Of a stretch of DNA of 13,293 nt, positions 1 through 6,952 are shown piece by piece; the stretch's first letter is position 1, and each line of letters starts with the position of its first letter. This DNA comes from an uncultured Lachnospiraceae bacterium. Its GTDB lineage: Bacteria > Bacillota > Clostridia > Lachnospirales > Lachnospiraceae. The stretch covers positions 1 to 13,293 of the forward strand of contig CAJLUP010000043.1 in NCBI GenBank assembly GCA_905209865.1, read 5' to 3'. Both the position numbers and the translations under genes were made by a program. The notes beneath the pieces were generated by a model. It did not search any database and was not told the DNA's origin. It saw only the letters and a program-made list of their open reading frames with translations.

Positions 1-421
1 CGATCCCTAATCCAACTGCATCGGCAAGTCCTCGTTCAACGATGCGGACGGATTTTGCTTTTGCTTCTGAGTGCAGCGCCAAATCACAAAACGCTTTCTT
101 TTCAACTTCTGTAACATCTGTAGGAACTGCTACAACGTATTCAGCACCCCAAATAGAGCGTCTGTCTGATTTTAACAGTGCCCCAAGCAATGTCTGCATA
201 TTGTCAAAGCGTGCGATCACACCGCTTTTCATCGGAAAAACAACCTCGATATCTTCAGGCGATTTTTCATACATATCATATGCTTTATCCCCTATTGCGA
301 AAATATGCCTTTTATTTTTGATCGCAATTACATCTTTTTCACGCCGGATCTTCCCCTGCTTTTTATCAAACACTTTGATCTCATATGTGCCGAGATCAAG
401 ACCGTATACATTACCAAACAT
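1..421 (-). CDS. mreB: MreB-like cell-shape protein, N-terminal part (cut by the left edge)
   Basis: Actin-fold ATPase that organises side-wall peptidoglycan synthesis under the membrane in rod-shaped cells. The first 140 residues are visible; the gene runs off the window. Residues 7-12 read GLDLGT, the phosphate-1 loop of the MreB/actin/Hsp70 superfamily. About residues 60-75 hold FPMKSGVIARFD, close to the MreB block before the helix that binds the membrane-distal subdomain, and VAVPTDVTEVEKKAF matches the MreB 'VPSGVTEVEKRAV' block. The canonical EEPMAAAIGAGL stretch reads VERGLADAVGLGI here, so this is a divergent MreB branch or paralogue rather than the standard form. The ATG at 421 is preceded by a modest AAGGG about nine bases upstream. 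radC lies immediately upstream, an arrangement known from the radC-mreBCD cluster of Firmicutes. Symbol given by family; the paralogue identity is uncertain. Confidence 0.85.
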   Translation of the reverse strand, partial: MFGNVYGLDLGTYEIKVFDKKQGKIRREKDVIAIKNKRHIFAIGDKAYDMYEKSPEDIEVVFPMKSGVIARFDNMQTLLGALLKSDRRSIWGAEYVVAVPTDVTEVEKKAFCDLALHSEAKAKSVRIVERGLADAVGLGI

Positions 422-500
422 ACTAACCAACCCTTACTTTAATAAAATACTCTCCTTTGTCTAAAACCATAAATTTTAGCCTGTTTTACATAATCTTGTA

Positions 501-1202
501 TTATTTTCCGAAGAATCCCTTTTCCTTCATGCTGACAAAACGGTGATCGCCGATAATAATATGGTCGAAAAGACGGATGCCAAGAAGCTCCCCAGCTTCA
601 TAAATTCTTCTTGTTACAGCTACATCTTCTCTGCTTGGCGTTGGATCACCGCCCGGATGATTGTGAAGGAGGATAATCCCATAAGCATTTCTTCGAAAAG
701 ATTCAATGAACAGCTCCCTCGGAGAAACGAGCGCGCTGTCGATCGTGCCTTCTGATACAATACATTCCCCGATCAGCTTGCATCGTGTATTCAAAAAAAT
801 CAATTTTAATACTTCCCTTGTTCTATGACGCATATCTTCCATGTAATAATCCGCAATCGTATGCGGAGAAGAAAAATCAAGTTTTCCAACAGCGTCTGTG
901 CGAGCAAGTCTTTTCGACAATTCAGACAGGCAGATCAGCTGGATTGCTTTTACTTTGCCGATCCCTTTGATCTGAATCAATTCGTCAAGTGTCCATTTGT
1001 GTATTCCGGCCAATCCGTTTCGACAGCCGTTTTCATAAAGCAGTCTGCGCGAAAGTTCCAGGGAATTTTCCCCTTTCGTCCCGGTGCGTATTAAAATGGC
1101 CAGAAGTTCTGCATCTGTTAAATTTTCCGCACCGAATTTCTCACATTTTTCATAAGGACGCTCTTCTTTGTACATTTCTTTGATCGTATTGATTTTTTCC
1201 AT
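501..1202 (-). CDS. radC: RadC family JAB/MPN-domain protein
   Basis: Conserved bacterial protein with a JAMM metalloprotease-like fold. Despite its name, a role in DNA repair has not been firmly shown. It is 233 residues from the chosen start, the usual family length. An N-terminal UPF0758 region with a helix-hairpin-helix-like segment (IKGIGKVKA, residues 78-86) is followed by the MPN domain, with E151 in SEGTID and the H180-x-H182-x10-D193 metal-binding signature in HNHPGGDPTPSRED. I chose the ATG at 1202. An in-frame GTG at 1256 lies upstream of the predicted transcription start (about 1240) and has no ribosome binding site. A weak GAGAGAAAG precedes 1202. The gene has its own promoter and lies directly upstream of the MreB-like gene with about 80 bases between, so the two may be co-transcribed. 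Confidence 0.95.
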   Translation of the reverse strand: MEKINTIKEMYKEERPYEKCEKFGAENLTDAELLAILIRTGTKGENSLELSRRLLYENGCRNGLAGIHKWTLDELIQIKGIGKVKAIQLICLSELSKRLARTDAVGKLDFSSPHTIADYYMEDMRHRTREVLKLIFLNTRCKLIGECIVSEGTIDSALVSPRELFIESFRRNAYGIILLHNHPGGDPTPSREDVAVTRRIYEAGELLGIRLFDHIIIGDHRFVSMKEKGFFGK

Positions 1203-1246
1203 TTTCTTTCTCTCATAATCAATGCGATGATACAATACAACGATAT

Positions 1247-1275
1247 ATTTTAGCACAATTTAAAAAACGTGTATA
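1247..1275 (-). promoter_or_regulatory. Promoter of radC (extended -10)
   Basis: Read on the minus strand, -35 TATACA (1270-1275, 4 of 6 matches) is followed by a 17-base spacer ending in TGC and -10 TAAAAT (1247-1252). The TGn directly before the -10 makes an extended -10 element. The predicted transcription start near 1240 leaves a leader of about 38 bases before the ATG at 1202 and rules out the upstream GTG as start. No terminator separates it from the oxidoreductase gene ending at 1312, so read-through may add to expression. Confidence 0.55.
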
Positions 1276-1311
1276 GAGATTGTTCCTTAAAATTCTGTGA
1301 AGATATATCAA

Positions 1312-2889
1312 TCAGACGGGTGAGAACGTTCGAATGATCGCTTCTGCCGTTTTCATTCCATCCATTGCTGCGGAAGTAATGCCGCCGGCGTAGCCAGCTC
1401 CTTCTCCGCATGGATAAAGCCATGGAACAGAAGATGTAAAATCTTCCTTACGCAATATTTTTACCGGAGAGGAAGTTCTGCTCTCTACTCCTGATAAAAG
1501 GACGTCTCCATTATCAAATCCATTGATTTTTTGCCCCATTACATGTATTCCCTGTTCAATGGATTCAGCCAGTTCTTCAGGAAAAATATTTCTTACGTTT
1601 CCGAATGTGGCGTTTCCTTTTATATTCGGCTGAATTTCTCCTAATTCTTCGCTAAGTGTCCCTTTGCAAAAATCTGAAAATTTCTGGATAGGAACTTTGC
1701 CTTTCCCTTCTTCCCAGGCTCTTTTTTCAAGTTGTCTTTGAAATTCGATTCCTGCAAGAGGATGATCAGAACCGTAATCTTTATTTGTCACCGTGACGAT
1801 CACAGCGCTGTTTGCATTTTCACCGGCTCTGTCGTGATAACTCATTCCATTGACTGCAAGATGTGCCGGTTCTGAGGAGGCATTGACAACAAATCCTCCC
1901 GGGCACATGCAGAATGTATATACACCTCTTCCGTTTTCAAGCTGTGCAGTTAATTTGTATGCAGCGGCAGGAAGTGACTTCCTTTTCCTTCTGCCGTACA
2001 TCGCTTCGTCTATCATAGCTTGTTTATGTTCTGCACGGACTCCTACGGCAAATGACTTCGACTCCATGGAAACGTTTCGGCTGAACAGCATTTGAAAAGT
2101 ATCTCTTGCGCTATGTCCGATCGCGAAGATCGCTGCGTCAGTTTCTATTTTTTCTTTCCCGTTTACAACCAGACAATTTTCTTCTGGAAGAATGTCTGTC
2201 ACTTGAGAATGAAAGTGGAACTCTCCTCCTAAACGGATGATTTCATTTCTCATATTTTCTACAACTCCGATTAAAATATCCGTTCCTATATGAGGTTTGT
2301 TTTCCCATAAGATCTCTTTTAAAGCACCGAATTTTACAAACGTCTCTAATACAAAACGGTTTCGACCGAATTTATCTTTCACAAGAGTGTTTAATTTCCC
2401 GTCTGAAAAAGTGCCCGCGCCTCCTTCTCCAAACTGTACGTTTGAATCAGGATTTAATCTTCCGTCTTTCCAAAATTGCTCCACATCTTTTTTACGCTCT
2501 CTTACCGGTGCGCCCCGTTCTATGATCAACGGGCGGTATCCTTCTAAAGCAAGCAGATACGCGCAGAAAAGTCCTGCAGGTCCGCTGCCGACAACAACAG
2601 GACGCTTCCGAAGCTTTTGGGGACCATGTGCAGGAATGTGATATGGCGCCTCCTGAACGGTCTGTAGAGTTCCCTTGGAAAGCTTTTTTACATGTTCTTC
2701 ATTTTTTACTATGAAATCAACTGTATATACATAGTATAGTTCCGGCTTTTTTCTTCCGTCAATGGATCGTTTTTTTATAAAAAATTGTTTCAGATCCTGT
2801 TCTTTTATATGAGCTGTCTTCAGAAGTTTCTTTTTGAATTGTGCTTCTGTATGCTCCACAGGGAGTTTTAGCTGACTGATTCTAAGCAT
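1312..2889 (-). CDS. FAD-dependent oxidoreductase, COG2509 type (function unknown)
   Basis: A 525-residue flavoprotein of the COG2509 'uncharacterized FAD-dependent dehydrogenase' type. Residues 1-90 form an N-terminal region of its own with ferredoxin-like spacing and many Lys residues. The Rossmann FAD-binding motif GSGPAG is at 101-106 and is followed by E124 of LIIERG, the usual ribose-binding acid. NVQFGEGGAGTFSDGKL (150-166) is a family hallmark. The C-terminal PCGEGAGYAGGITSAAMDG (493-511) closes the FAD site as in GidA/HI0933-like flavoproteins. No signal peptide or membrane helix, so probably cytosolic. The ATG at 2889 follows GGAGGTAAAGG. It stands alone behind its own promoter. No substrate is known for this family, and neighbours do not suggest one. 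Confidence 0.88.
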   Translation of the reverse strand: MLRISQLKLPVEHTEAQFKKKLLKTAHIKEQDLKQFFIKKRSIDGRKKPELYYVYTVDFIVKNEEHVKKLSKGTLQTVQEAPYHIPAHGPQKLRKRPVVVGSGPAGLFCAYLLALEGYRPLIIERGAPVRERKKDVEQFWKDGRLNPDSNVQFGEGGAGTFSDGKLNTLVKDKFGRNRFVLETFVKFGALKEILWENKPHIGTDILIGVVENMRNEIIRLGGEFHFHSQVTDILPEENCLVVNGKEKIETDAAIFAIGHSARDTFQMLFSRNVSMESKSFAVGVRAEHKQAMIDEAMYGRRKRKSLPAAAYKLTAQLENGRGVYTFCMCPGGFVVNASSEPAHLAVNGMSYHDRAGENANSAVIVTVTNKDYGSDHPLAGIEFQRQLEKRAWEEGKGKVPIQKFSDFCKGTLSEELGEIQPNIKGNATFGNVRNIFPEELAESIEQGIHVMGQKINGFDNGDVLLSGVESRTSSPVKILRKEDFTSSVPWLYPCGEGAGYAGGITSAAMDGMKTAEAIIRTFSPV

Positions 2890-2890
2890 C

Positions 2891-2900
2891 CTTTACCTCC
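2891..2900 (-). promoter_or_regulatory. Ribosome binding site of the FAD oxidoreductase
   Basis: GGAGGTAAAG on the minus strand directly ahead of the ATG at 2889. The GGAGGT core sits at close spacing and fixes the start. Confidence 0.75.
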
Positions 2901-2910
2901 ATTATCGCTA

Positions 2911-2920
2911 TGTGATCACA
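2911..2920. repeat. 10-bp palindrome in the oxidoreductase leader
   Basis: TGTGATCACA is a perfect 10-base palindrome lying between the predicted promoter (-10 at 2935-2940) and the ribosome binding site, about 10 to 20 bases after the predicted transcription start. This is a position where a bound repressor would block transcription. The half-sites resemble TGTGA/TCACA of CRP/FNR-type sites but lack the usual 6-base spacer. Regulator unknown. Confidence 0.35.
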
Positions 2921-2934
2921 AATCGTATCAATAA

Positions 2935-2963
2935 AGTATATCATAAAAAGAGTCGCTTTCCAA
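2935..2963 (-). promoter_or_regulatory. Promoter of the FAD oxidoreductase, embedded in the xre terminator
   Basis: On the minus strand, -35 TTGGAA (2958-2963) is followed by a 17-base spacer ending TGA and -10 TATACT (2935-2940), again an extended -10. The -35 lies in the loop and descending arm of the terminator of the preceding gene, so termination and initiation share bases. Predicted start near 2928, leader about 40 bases. Confidence 0.6.
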
Positions 2964-2980
2964 AAGGAAATCGACTCTTT
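2945..2980 (-). terminator. Rho-independent terminator after the xre gene
   Basis: Minus-strand hairpin with a 9-bp outer stem AAAGAGTCG/CGACTCTTT (2947-2955 with 2972-2980), one mismatch, an inner TTTCC/GGAAA stem and a short A/T loop. It is followed by a run of five T on the minus strand. It begins 10 bases after the xre stop codon. The plus-strand side has no comparable T run, so it acts for minus-strand transcripts. Confidence 0.85.
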
Positions 2981-2990
2981 CTGAAAGACA

Positions 2991-3197
2991 TCAAAAATAA
3001 AATAATTCTTCAAATTTCTTATCCAATGCAATACATATAATCAGTGCTAACTTTGCAGTTGGATTAAACTGTCCTGTTTCGATTGAACTGATCGTATTAC
3101 GGGACACTCCTACCATTTCTGCGAGCTCTCTTTGCGAAATCTGCTTCTCTGCACGCGCTGCTTTTAAATTATTTTTTAAAACTAATTCATTTTCCAT
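2991..3197 (-). CDS. Small Xre-type (Cro/CI) HTH transcriptional regulator
   Basis: A 68-residue protein that is almost entirely one helix-turn-helix domain. LKAARAEKQISQRELAEMVG followed by VSRNTISSIETGQFNPTAKLAL gives the five-helix lambda-repressor-like fold, with the recognition helix around VSRNTISSIE (residues 31-40). The LALIICIALDKKFEELF tail is typical of short single-domain regulators in Firmicutes that accompany small membrane proteins. The start at 3197 is preceded by AAGGTGA. It lies 8 bases after the membrane protein gene and shares its promoter. Two identical operator-like repeats in that promoter make autorepression the simplest model (inference). A terminator follows. Confidence 0.92.
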   Translation of the reverse strand: MENELVLKNNLKAARAEKQISQRELAEMVGVSRNTISSIETGQFNPTAKLALIICIALDKKFEELFYF

Positions 3198-3205
3198 AAT
3201 TCACC

Positions 3206-3574
3206 TTAAAGAAATTCCATAAGATAACGTCCGGGATTCAAAATTCTGAAAATCGCAAGTCCGATGCAAAAGATCAGTAAAATCCCCTCGACAATTCGCC
3301 ATTTCTTTTTATCGATCAAATAATACTTTAAATTCAAAGCGAACTGACTTAAAAACATGATGAAAAAGAGCGTGCCGCCAAAATCAATTTCCCTGGATCC
3401 GATCCACAATTTTCCGGTAATAATTCCGAATACTTCACAAGTACACAGAACTAAAAATCCGGATGAGACAATGAGAAGGGAACTGCGTTCTGCTTGAGTT
3501 CTCTTTTGGATCACATATTCATCGCCGTCTTTGTTTTCTTCCCGGCTTTTTTGTAAAACAGATTCTTTATCCAT
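3206..3574 (-). CDS. Small three-helix membrane protein (DUF6442-like), partner of the Xre regulator
   Basis: A 122-residue protein with a charged, soluble N-terminus (residues 1-30, many K, E, D, R) starting MDKESVLQKSREENKDGDEY. Three hydrophobic segments follow, at about 33-54, 66-84 and 95-112, and a short tail. The N-terminus resembles the DUF6442 family as I recall it; this was not searched. I chose the ATG at 3574 because GAGAGGTG sits at good spacing before it. The upstream ATG at 3601 lies on the first operator repeat, just past the predicted transcription start near 3612, and lacks a ribosome site. Co-transcribed with the regulator gene downstream (8-base gap). This pairing of a small membrane protein with a single-domain Xre regulator recurs in Firmicutes, but what it senses or does is unknown. 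Confidence 0.8.
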   Translation of the reverse strand: MDKESVLQKSREENKDGDEYVIQKRTQAERSSLLIVSSGFLVLCTCEVFGIITGKLWIGSREIDFGGTLFFIMFLSQFALNLKYYLIDKKKWRIVEGILLIFCIGLAIFRILNPGRYLMEFL

Positions 3575-3597
3575 AAAAACACCTCTCTCATATGTTG

Positions 3598-3611
3598 CCA
3601 AGTTTACTTGT
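3598..3611. promoter_or_regulatory. Operator-like repeat, copy 1 (transcription start)
   Basis: CCAAGTTTACTTGT, near-palindromic with CAAGT/ACTTG half-sites. It covers the predicted transcription start and the first bases of the leader of the membrane protein/xre operon. The identical 14-mer recurs 32 bp upstream, about three helical turns, so both sites face the same side of the DNA. A likely binding site for the Xre protein encoded by the operon (inference). Confidence 0.7.
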
Positions 3612-3618
3612 TAATTTG

Positions 3619-3646
3619 ATTATAGCATACCAAGTTTACTTGTCAA
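3619..3646 (-). promoter_or_regulatory. Near-consensus promoter of the membrane protein/xre operon
   Basis: On the minus strand, a perfect -35 TTGACA (3641-3646), a 16-base spacer ending TGC, and a perfect -10 TATAAT (3619-3624) with the TGn extension. This is the strongest promoter in the window by match to consensus. The operator repeat at 3630-3643 overlaps its -35 and spacer. A promoter this strong, covered by operators, suggests tight repression that can be relieved. Confidence 0.85.
3630..3643. promoter_or_regulatory. Operator-like repeat, copy 2 (-35 and spacer)
   Basis: Second identical copy of CCAAGTTTACTTGT, overlapping three bases of the -35 element and most of the spacer. A protein bound here would exclude RNA polymerase. 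Confidence 0.7.
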
Positions 3647-3699
3647 TAAAATCCGTGTATTTCAGGATATTTTTTAAAGATTTTCAGAGATATAATGAA

Positions 3700-4053
3700 T
3701 TAATCGAGATCTTTTACTACGATTTCTTTTCCATCTTTCCAAGCACGTTCAATGTTATAAAAATCTCTGCTCTCCTTGTCAAACACATGAATGATCACAT
3801 CGCCGAAATCAAGTAATATCCAGCTTCCGGATGCGCGACCTTCTCTCTGTCTGAGAGAAAAACCTGCTTTATGCATCTCTTCTTCTACATTATCGACAAG
3901 AGCTGTCACCTGACTGGAGCTGTTTCCGTTTGCGATCACAAAATAATCTCCAAGAGTAGATATTTCTGCAATATCTATAATTTTAATATCTTCTCCTTTT
4001 TTCTCACTCAGTGCATGATAGGCGATACGTGCCATTTCTTTTGATTGCATCAT
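3700..4053 (-). CDS. rsfS: Ribosome silencing factor RsfS (YbeB/Iojap family)
   Basis: Binds protein L14 on the large ribosomal subunit and blocks joining with the small subunit, lowering translation in starvation or stationary phase. Length 117 residues, normal for the family. Diagnostic segments are TLGDYFVIANGNSSSQVTAL (33-52) and, at 71-91, EGRASGSWILLDFGDVIIHVF with W78, followed by the FYNIERAW block. Two adjacent ATGs exist. The first (4053) overlaps the yqeK stop as ATGA, with GGAGGG upstream, so I use it. It is the last gene of the rplU-rsfS operon, and I see no clear terminator in the 50 bases after it. The nadD-yqeK-rsfS order is the standard Firmicutes one. Confidence 0.95.
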   Translation of the reverse strand: MMQSKEMARIAYHALSEKKGEDIKIIDIAEISTLGDYFVIANGNSSSQVTALVDNVEEEMHKAGFSLRQREGRASGSWILLDFGDVIIHVFDKESRDFYNIERAWKDGKEIVVKDLD

Positions 4054-4622
4054 AATTTCCCTCCATAAAACGTATAAGTTTTTATTGTCATAGGATCGAT
4101 TTCATTTCCGTGATCTTCCAAATAGCGGATTGTCCGTTCAGAGGCGAGACAGATTGCCTGATCAATGTTTTGAAAAACAGTATGTCTGATTTTGGAAAGA
4201 CCTGGGATTTCTCTTCGGTTCGGCTCAATATAATCCGCAATATAAAGGATCTTTTCCAGCATAGTCATTGCGGGCCTTCCGGTTGTATGGTAAGTGATCG
4301 CACTGAGCACTTCTTCATCCCGGATTCCGTACTCCTGTTCTGCTAAATAAGCGCCAAGTTTTGCATGGATCAACGCAGGCATGGCGCGTTCTGAATCCGT
4401 CAGTGCAAGCTCATATTTTTCACACAGTTTTATCTGATCTTTCACGGAGCAATATTTTCCGCAGTCATGAAGAAGTCCGGCAGTCATTGCTTTCTCGATA
4501 TCTGCATCGTACCGCATTGCCAATGAGGCAGAAGTGTACATAACACCGATCGTATGTTCAAACCGTTCCTTTTTTAATTTCTTTGATAATTCTTTTTTTA
4601 TATCAAGCAGTGCTTCCTTCAT
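4050..4622 (-). CDS. yqeK: HD-domain Ap4A hydrolase YqeK
   Basis: Symmetrical diadenosine tetraphosphatase of the YqeK type, which splits Ap4A to two ADP and so removes a stress nucleotide. It has 190 residues from the ATG at 4622 (B. subtilis YqeK is about the same length). The HD-domain ligands can be seen: H23 (RFEHTIGV), H52-D53 (GLLHDCGKY), H86 (LIHAKLGA), H112 (ITYHTTGRP) and D130 (YIADYIEPNR). The start is uncertain. In-frame TTG 4652 and GTG 4631 are possible, but 4622 fits the family N-terminus. The site before it (GAGTGAG) is weak, so coupling to nadD, which ends 35 bases upstream, may matter. The stop overlaps rsfS by four bases. Confidence 0.92.
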   Translation of the reverse strand: MKEALLDIKKELSKKLKKERFEHTIGVMYTSASLAMRYDADIEKAMTAGLLHDCGKYCSVKDQIKLCEKYELALTDSERAMPALIHAKLGAYLAEQEYGIRDEEVLSAITYHTTGRPAMTMLEKILYIADYIEPNRREIPGLSKIRHTVFQNIDQAICLASERTIRYLEDHGNEIDPMTIKTYTFYGGKL

Positions 4623-4657
4623 TTTTCTCACTCTTTCTGATTGTATTATCAAGTATT

Positions 4658-5275
4658 CTATACAAATTCGTCCGTTCGATAAAGATCATGTTTTTTTATA
4701 TAATCGGAAACAGCGTCAGGAACAATGTAACGGATACTTTGTCCCATTGCTGCGCGTTTTCGTATCGTTGTTGAAGAAATTTCTAAAAGCGGAGCTCTGA
4801 GAAGTTCAATTTTTGCACCGTATTGTTCTTTTAAATACGAGATCTGTTCCTGCATCGTACGGACGTCTTTATCATCTCGCATTGCTGCTAAAATGGTACA
4901 TGTAGGAAAAATTTCTCTGAAATATCGCCATTCTTCAATCGCAAAAAGAGAATCGGCGCCGAGAATAAAATAAAATTCACAATCGGGATACTTAAGGTTA
5001 AATTCCCGCATCGTACTGTAAGTATAAGAATGCTTGTCTGTTTCGGCTTCCGAAAGATCCATTCGAAAATGAGGCACATCACAGATGGCAAGTTCAACCA
5101 TTTTTATCCGATGTGCAAGCGCTTTCTCTGTTTCATCTGTTTTCTTGTGGGGCGGATTTCCGTTTGGAAGAAACCAGATTTCATCCAACCCGAAATCTTC
5201 ATAGGCAAATTCTGCAAGAAGCAGATGACCGATATGAATCGGGTCAAACGTTCCGCCCATAATTCCTATTTTCAT
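4658..5275 (-). CDS. nadD: Nicotinate-nucleotide adenylyltransferase NadD
   Basis: Transfers AMP from ATP to nicotinate mononucleotide, giving deamido-NAD, the penultimate step shared by de novo and salvage NAD synthesis. The 205 residues carry the nucleotidyltransferase signature GGTFDPIHIGH (7-17, with the HIGH motif at 14-17), the substrate loop LPNGNPPHKK (36-45), FILGADSL (103-110) and the second ATP motif SSTTIRKR (167-174), all intact. The ATG at 5275 overlaps the yhbY stop as ATGA, which indicates translational coupling. Usual operon neighbours. Confidence 0.97.
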   Translation of the reverse strand: MKIGIMGGTFDPIHIGHLLLAEFAYEDFGLDEIWFLPNGNPPHKKTDETEKALAHRIKMVELAICDVPHFRMDLSEAETDKHSYTYSTMREFNLKYPDCEFYFILGADSLFAIEEWRYFREIFPTCTILAAMRDDKDVRTMQEQISYLKEQYGAKIELLRAPLLEISSTTIRKRAAMGQSIRYIVPDAVSDYIKKHDLYRTDEFV

Positions 5276-5565
5276 AACGGCAGAACGATCCGTTTTTTAT
5301 TGTCTTTTCCTTCACGGTATAAGACAATCTTTTTGCCGATCACCTGCACGATCTGAGAATGCGTTCTCTCGGCAATGATCTCTGCTAATTCTCTCGGATC
5401 ATCTCCGCAGTTATTAAGAACACTGATCTTAATCAGTTCACGCGCTTCCAGCGCTTCTGAAATTGCTTCTGTCAATCCCGGAGTCATGCTTGATTTTCCG
5501 ATCTGAAAGATCGGTTCAATTTTCATTGCAAGACTTTTCAGATAGGCTCTTTGCTTTGTTGTCAT
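5272..5565 (-). CDS. yhbY: CRM-domain RNA-binding ribosome assembly protein YhbY
   Basis: A stand-alone CRM (YhbY) domain of 97 residues that binds pre-50S RNA and helps large-subunit maturation. The family pattern is visible: an N-terminal LTTKQRAYLKSLA-like helix, the GKSSMTPGL loop equivalent to the GxxG RNA-binding loop (around 23-31), and ELIKISVLNN in the following helix-strand. The start at 5565 has AAAGGAGA at good spacing. It lies 27 bases after obgE and overlaps nadD by four bases. Confidence 0.95.
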   Translation of the reverse strand: MTTKQRAYLKSLAMKIEPIFQIGKSSMTPGLTEAISEALEARELIKISVLNNCGDDPRELAEIIAERTHSQIVQVIGKKIVLYREGKDNKKRIVLPL

Positions 5566-5592
5566 ATTTGTCTCCTTTTATTTTACAGATAA

Positions 5593-6876
5593 TTATTTAT
5601 AATAATCGAACTGAAGTCCGTACATTTTTACTGTATCGCCTTCCTGTATTCCTTTTGCTTCTAATTCATCAAGAATTCCTGTCTCTTTCAGGAATTTCTG
5701 GAAGAAAGCAAATCCCTTTTCCGAATCGAGGTTTGTATAACCGAGCATTTTTTCAATCTTCGGACCTTCTACCACATACATACCGTCTTCCATATCCACT
5801 GTATACGGAAGCTCTTCGTATATAAGCTCGTCTTCCGGGAAAAATTCCTGTTCAAAAACAACTGTTTTATGATCCATTGTATCAAGCTGAGTACTTACAT
5901 AATAAAGCAGCTCTGAGACCCCTTTTCCTGTAGCGCCGGAAATCGGAAATACTTTGATACCTTTTGGCTCAAATTCTTTTTTCAGAAGTTCTACCGGATC
6001 TTTTTCAGGTTCAAAAATGAGATCTGTTTTATTTGCCGCGATTACTTGCGGACGTTTTGCTATTTCCGGGTTATAAGCTTCCAATTCTGCGTTGATCTTA
6101 TAGATATCATCGATCGGATCTCTTCCTTCTGTTCCTGCAGCATCTACGACATGGATCATAAGTTTTGTGCGTTCAATGTGACGCAAAAATTCATGTCCTA
6201 ATCCAACTCCCTCGGATGCGCCTTCGATCAAGCCCGGAATATCAGCCATGACAAAACCTTTTGCACCTTCAAGATCTACAACACCAAGGTTTGGGCTTAA
6301 TGTCGTAAAGTGGTAATTGGCAATTTTAGGTTCAGCATTTGTTACACGGGAAAGTAAGGTAGATTTTCCTACATTAGGAAATCCGATCAGACCGACATCA
6401 GCGATCACTTTCAGCTCAAGTTTTACTTCTAATTCTCTGGCAGGCTGTCCGGGCTGCGCATATTTCGGAACCTGCATAGTCGAAGTCGCGAAATGCTGGT
6501 TTCCCAGTCCTCCTTTTCCGCCTTTTAATACGATCTGTCTGCGGTTGTCTCCAGACATATCGGCAATCACTTTTCCTGATTCAGCTTCTTTGATTACAGT
6601 TCCTTCCGGAACATAAAGGACAAGATCTTTTCCGTCTTTTCCGTGGCAGCGGCGTTTTCCTCCGGGTTCTCCGTCCCCTGCTGCATATTTGCGCTTATGA
6701 CGGTAATCTGCCAGTGTATTCAGTCCTTCATCAACAGCAAAGATGAGATCTCCTCCGCGTCCGCCGTCGCCTCCGTCAGGACCGCCGTTCGGCACATAGA
6801 GTTCCCTTCTGAAGCTGCAATGTCCATCTCCGCCCTTGCCGGAACGGATATATATTTTCGCTCTGTCTGCAAACAT
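5593..6876 (-). CDS. obgE: Obg family GTPase ObgE/CgtA
   Basis: Essential GTPase that docks on the 50S subunit and links ribosome assembly with the stringent response and cell-cycle events. The 427 residues show three domains: the glycine-rich Obg fold (1-158, e.g. NGGPDGGDGGRGG), the G domain (159-330) with G1 GFPNVGKST (165-173), G3 DIPGL (212-216), G4 NKTD (282-285) and G5 SGATGKG (313-319), and a C-terminal OCT domain (about 350-427) typical of Gram-positive Obg. The ATG at 6876 is preceded by AAAGGAGAAATT. An in-frame extension to 6957 is rejected because it has no ribosome site and runs into the terminator hairpin. The gene is downstream of a strong hairpin that probably lowers its expression relative to the ribosomal proteins. 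Confidence 0.98.
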   Translation of the reverse strand: MFADRAKIYIRSGKGGDGHCSFRRELYVPNGGPDGGDGGRGGDLIFAVDEGLNTLADYRHKRKYAAGDGEPGGKRRCHGKDGKDLVLYVPEGTVIKEAESGKVIADMSGDNRRQIVLKGGKGGLGNQHFATSTMQVPKYAQPGQPARELEVKLELKVIADVGLIGFPNVGKSTLLSRVTNAEPKIANYHFTTLSPNLGVVDLEGAKGFVMADIPGLIEGASEGVGLGHEFLRHIERTKLMIHVVDAAGTEGRDPIDDIYKINAELEAYNPEIAKRPQVIAANKTDLIFEPEKDPVELLKKEFEPKGIKVFPISGATGKGVSELLYYVSTQLDTMDHKTVVFEQEFFPEDELIYEELPYTVDMEDGMYVVEGPKIEKMLGYTNLDSEKGFAFFQKFLKETGILDELEAKGIQEGDTVKMYGLQFDYYK

Positions 6877-6896
6877 AATTTCTCCTTTATCTATTG

Positions 6897-6917
6897 TTCC
6901 TGCTAGTTTTGCAGGAA
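6897..6917 (-). promoter_or_regulatory. Inverted repeat in the obgE leader
   Basis: TTCCTGC/GCAGGAA, a perfect 7-bp stem with a 7-base loop, ending about a dozen bases before the obgE ribosome site. No T run follows, so it is not a terminator. It may be a stabilising 5' hairpin or a protein site. I see no convincing -35/-10 pair nearby. Confidence 0.4.
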
Positions 6918-6952
6918 GAATCAAATGATAATTGTTACTATCGCATGTATGG

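Noticed and set aside
42..464. 140-codon plus-strand open frame at the left edge
   Set aside because: The complementary strand encodes a clear MreB N-terminus; this frame is its shadow.
2911..2920. TGTGATCACA as a CRP site
   Set aside because: The 6-base spacer between half-sites is missing, and the position after the start does not fit an activator.
2991..3574. Toxin-antitoxin reading of the Xre/membrane-protein pair
   Set aside because: The membrane protein is longer than typical membrane toxins, has three helices and a charged N-terminus, and no toxin family is recognised. A regulator with its regulated membrane partner fits better.
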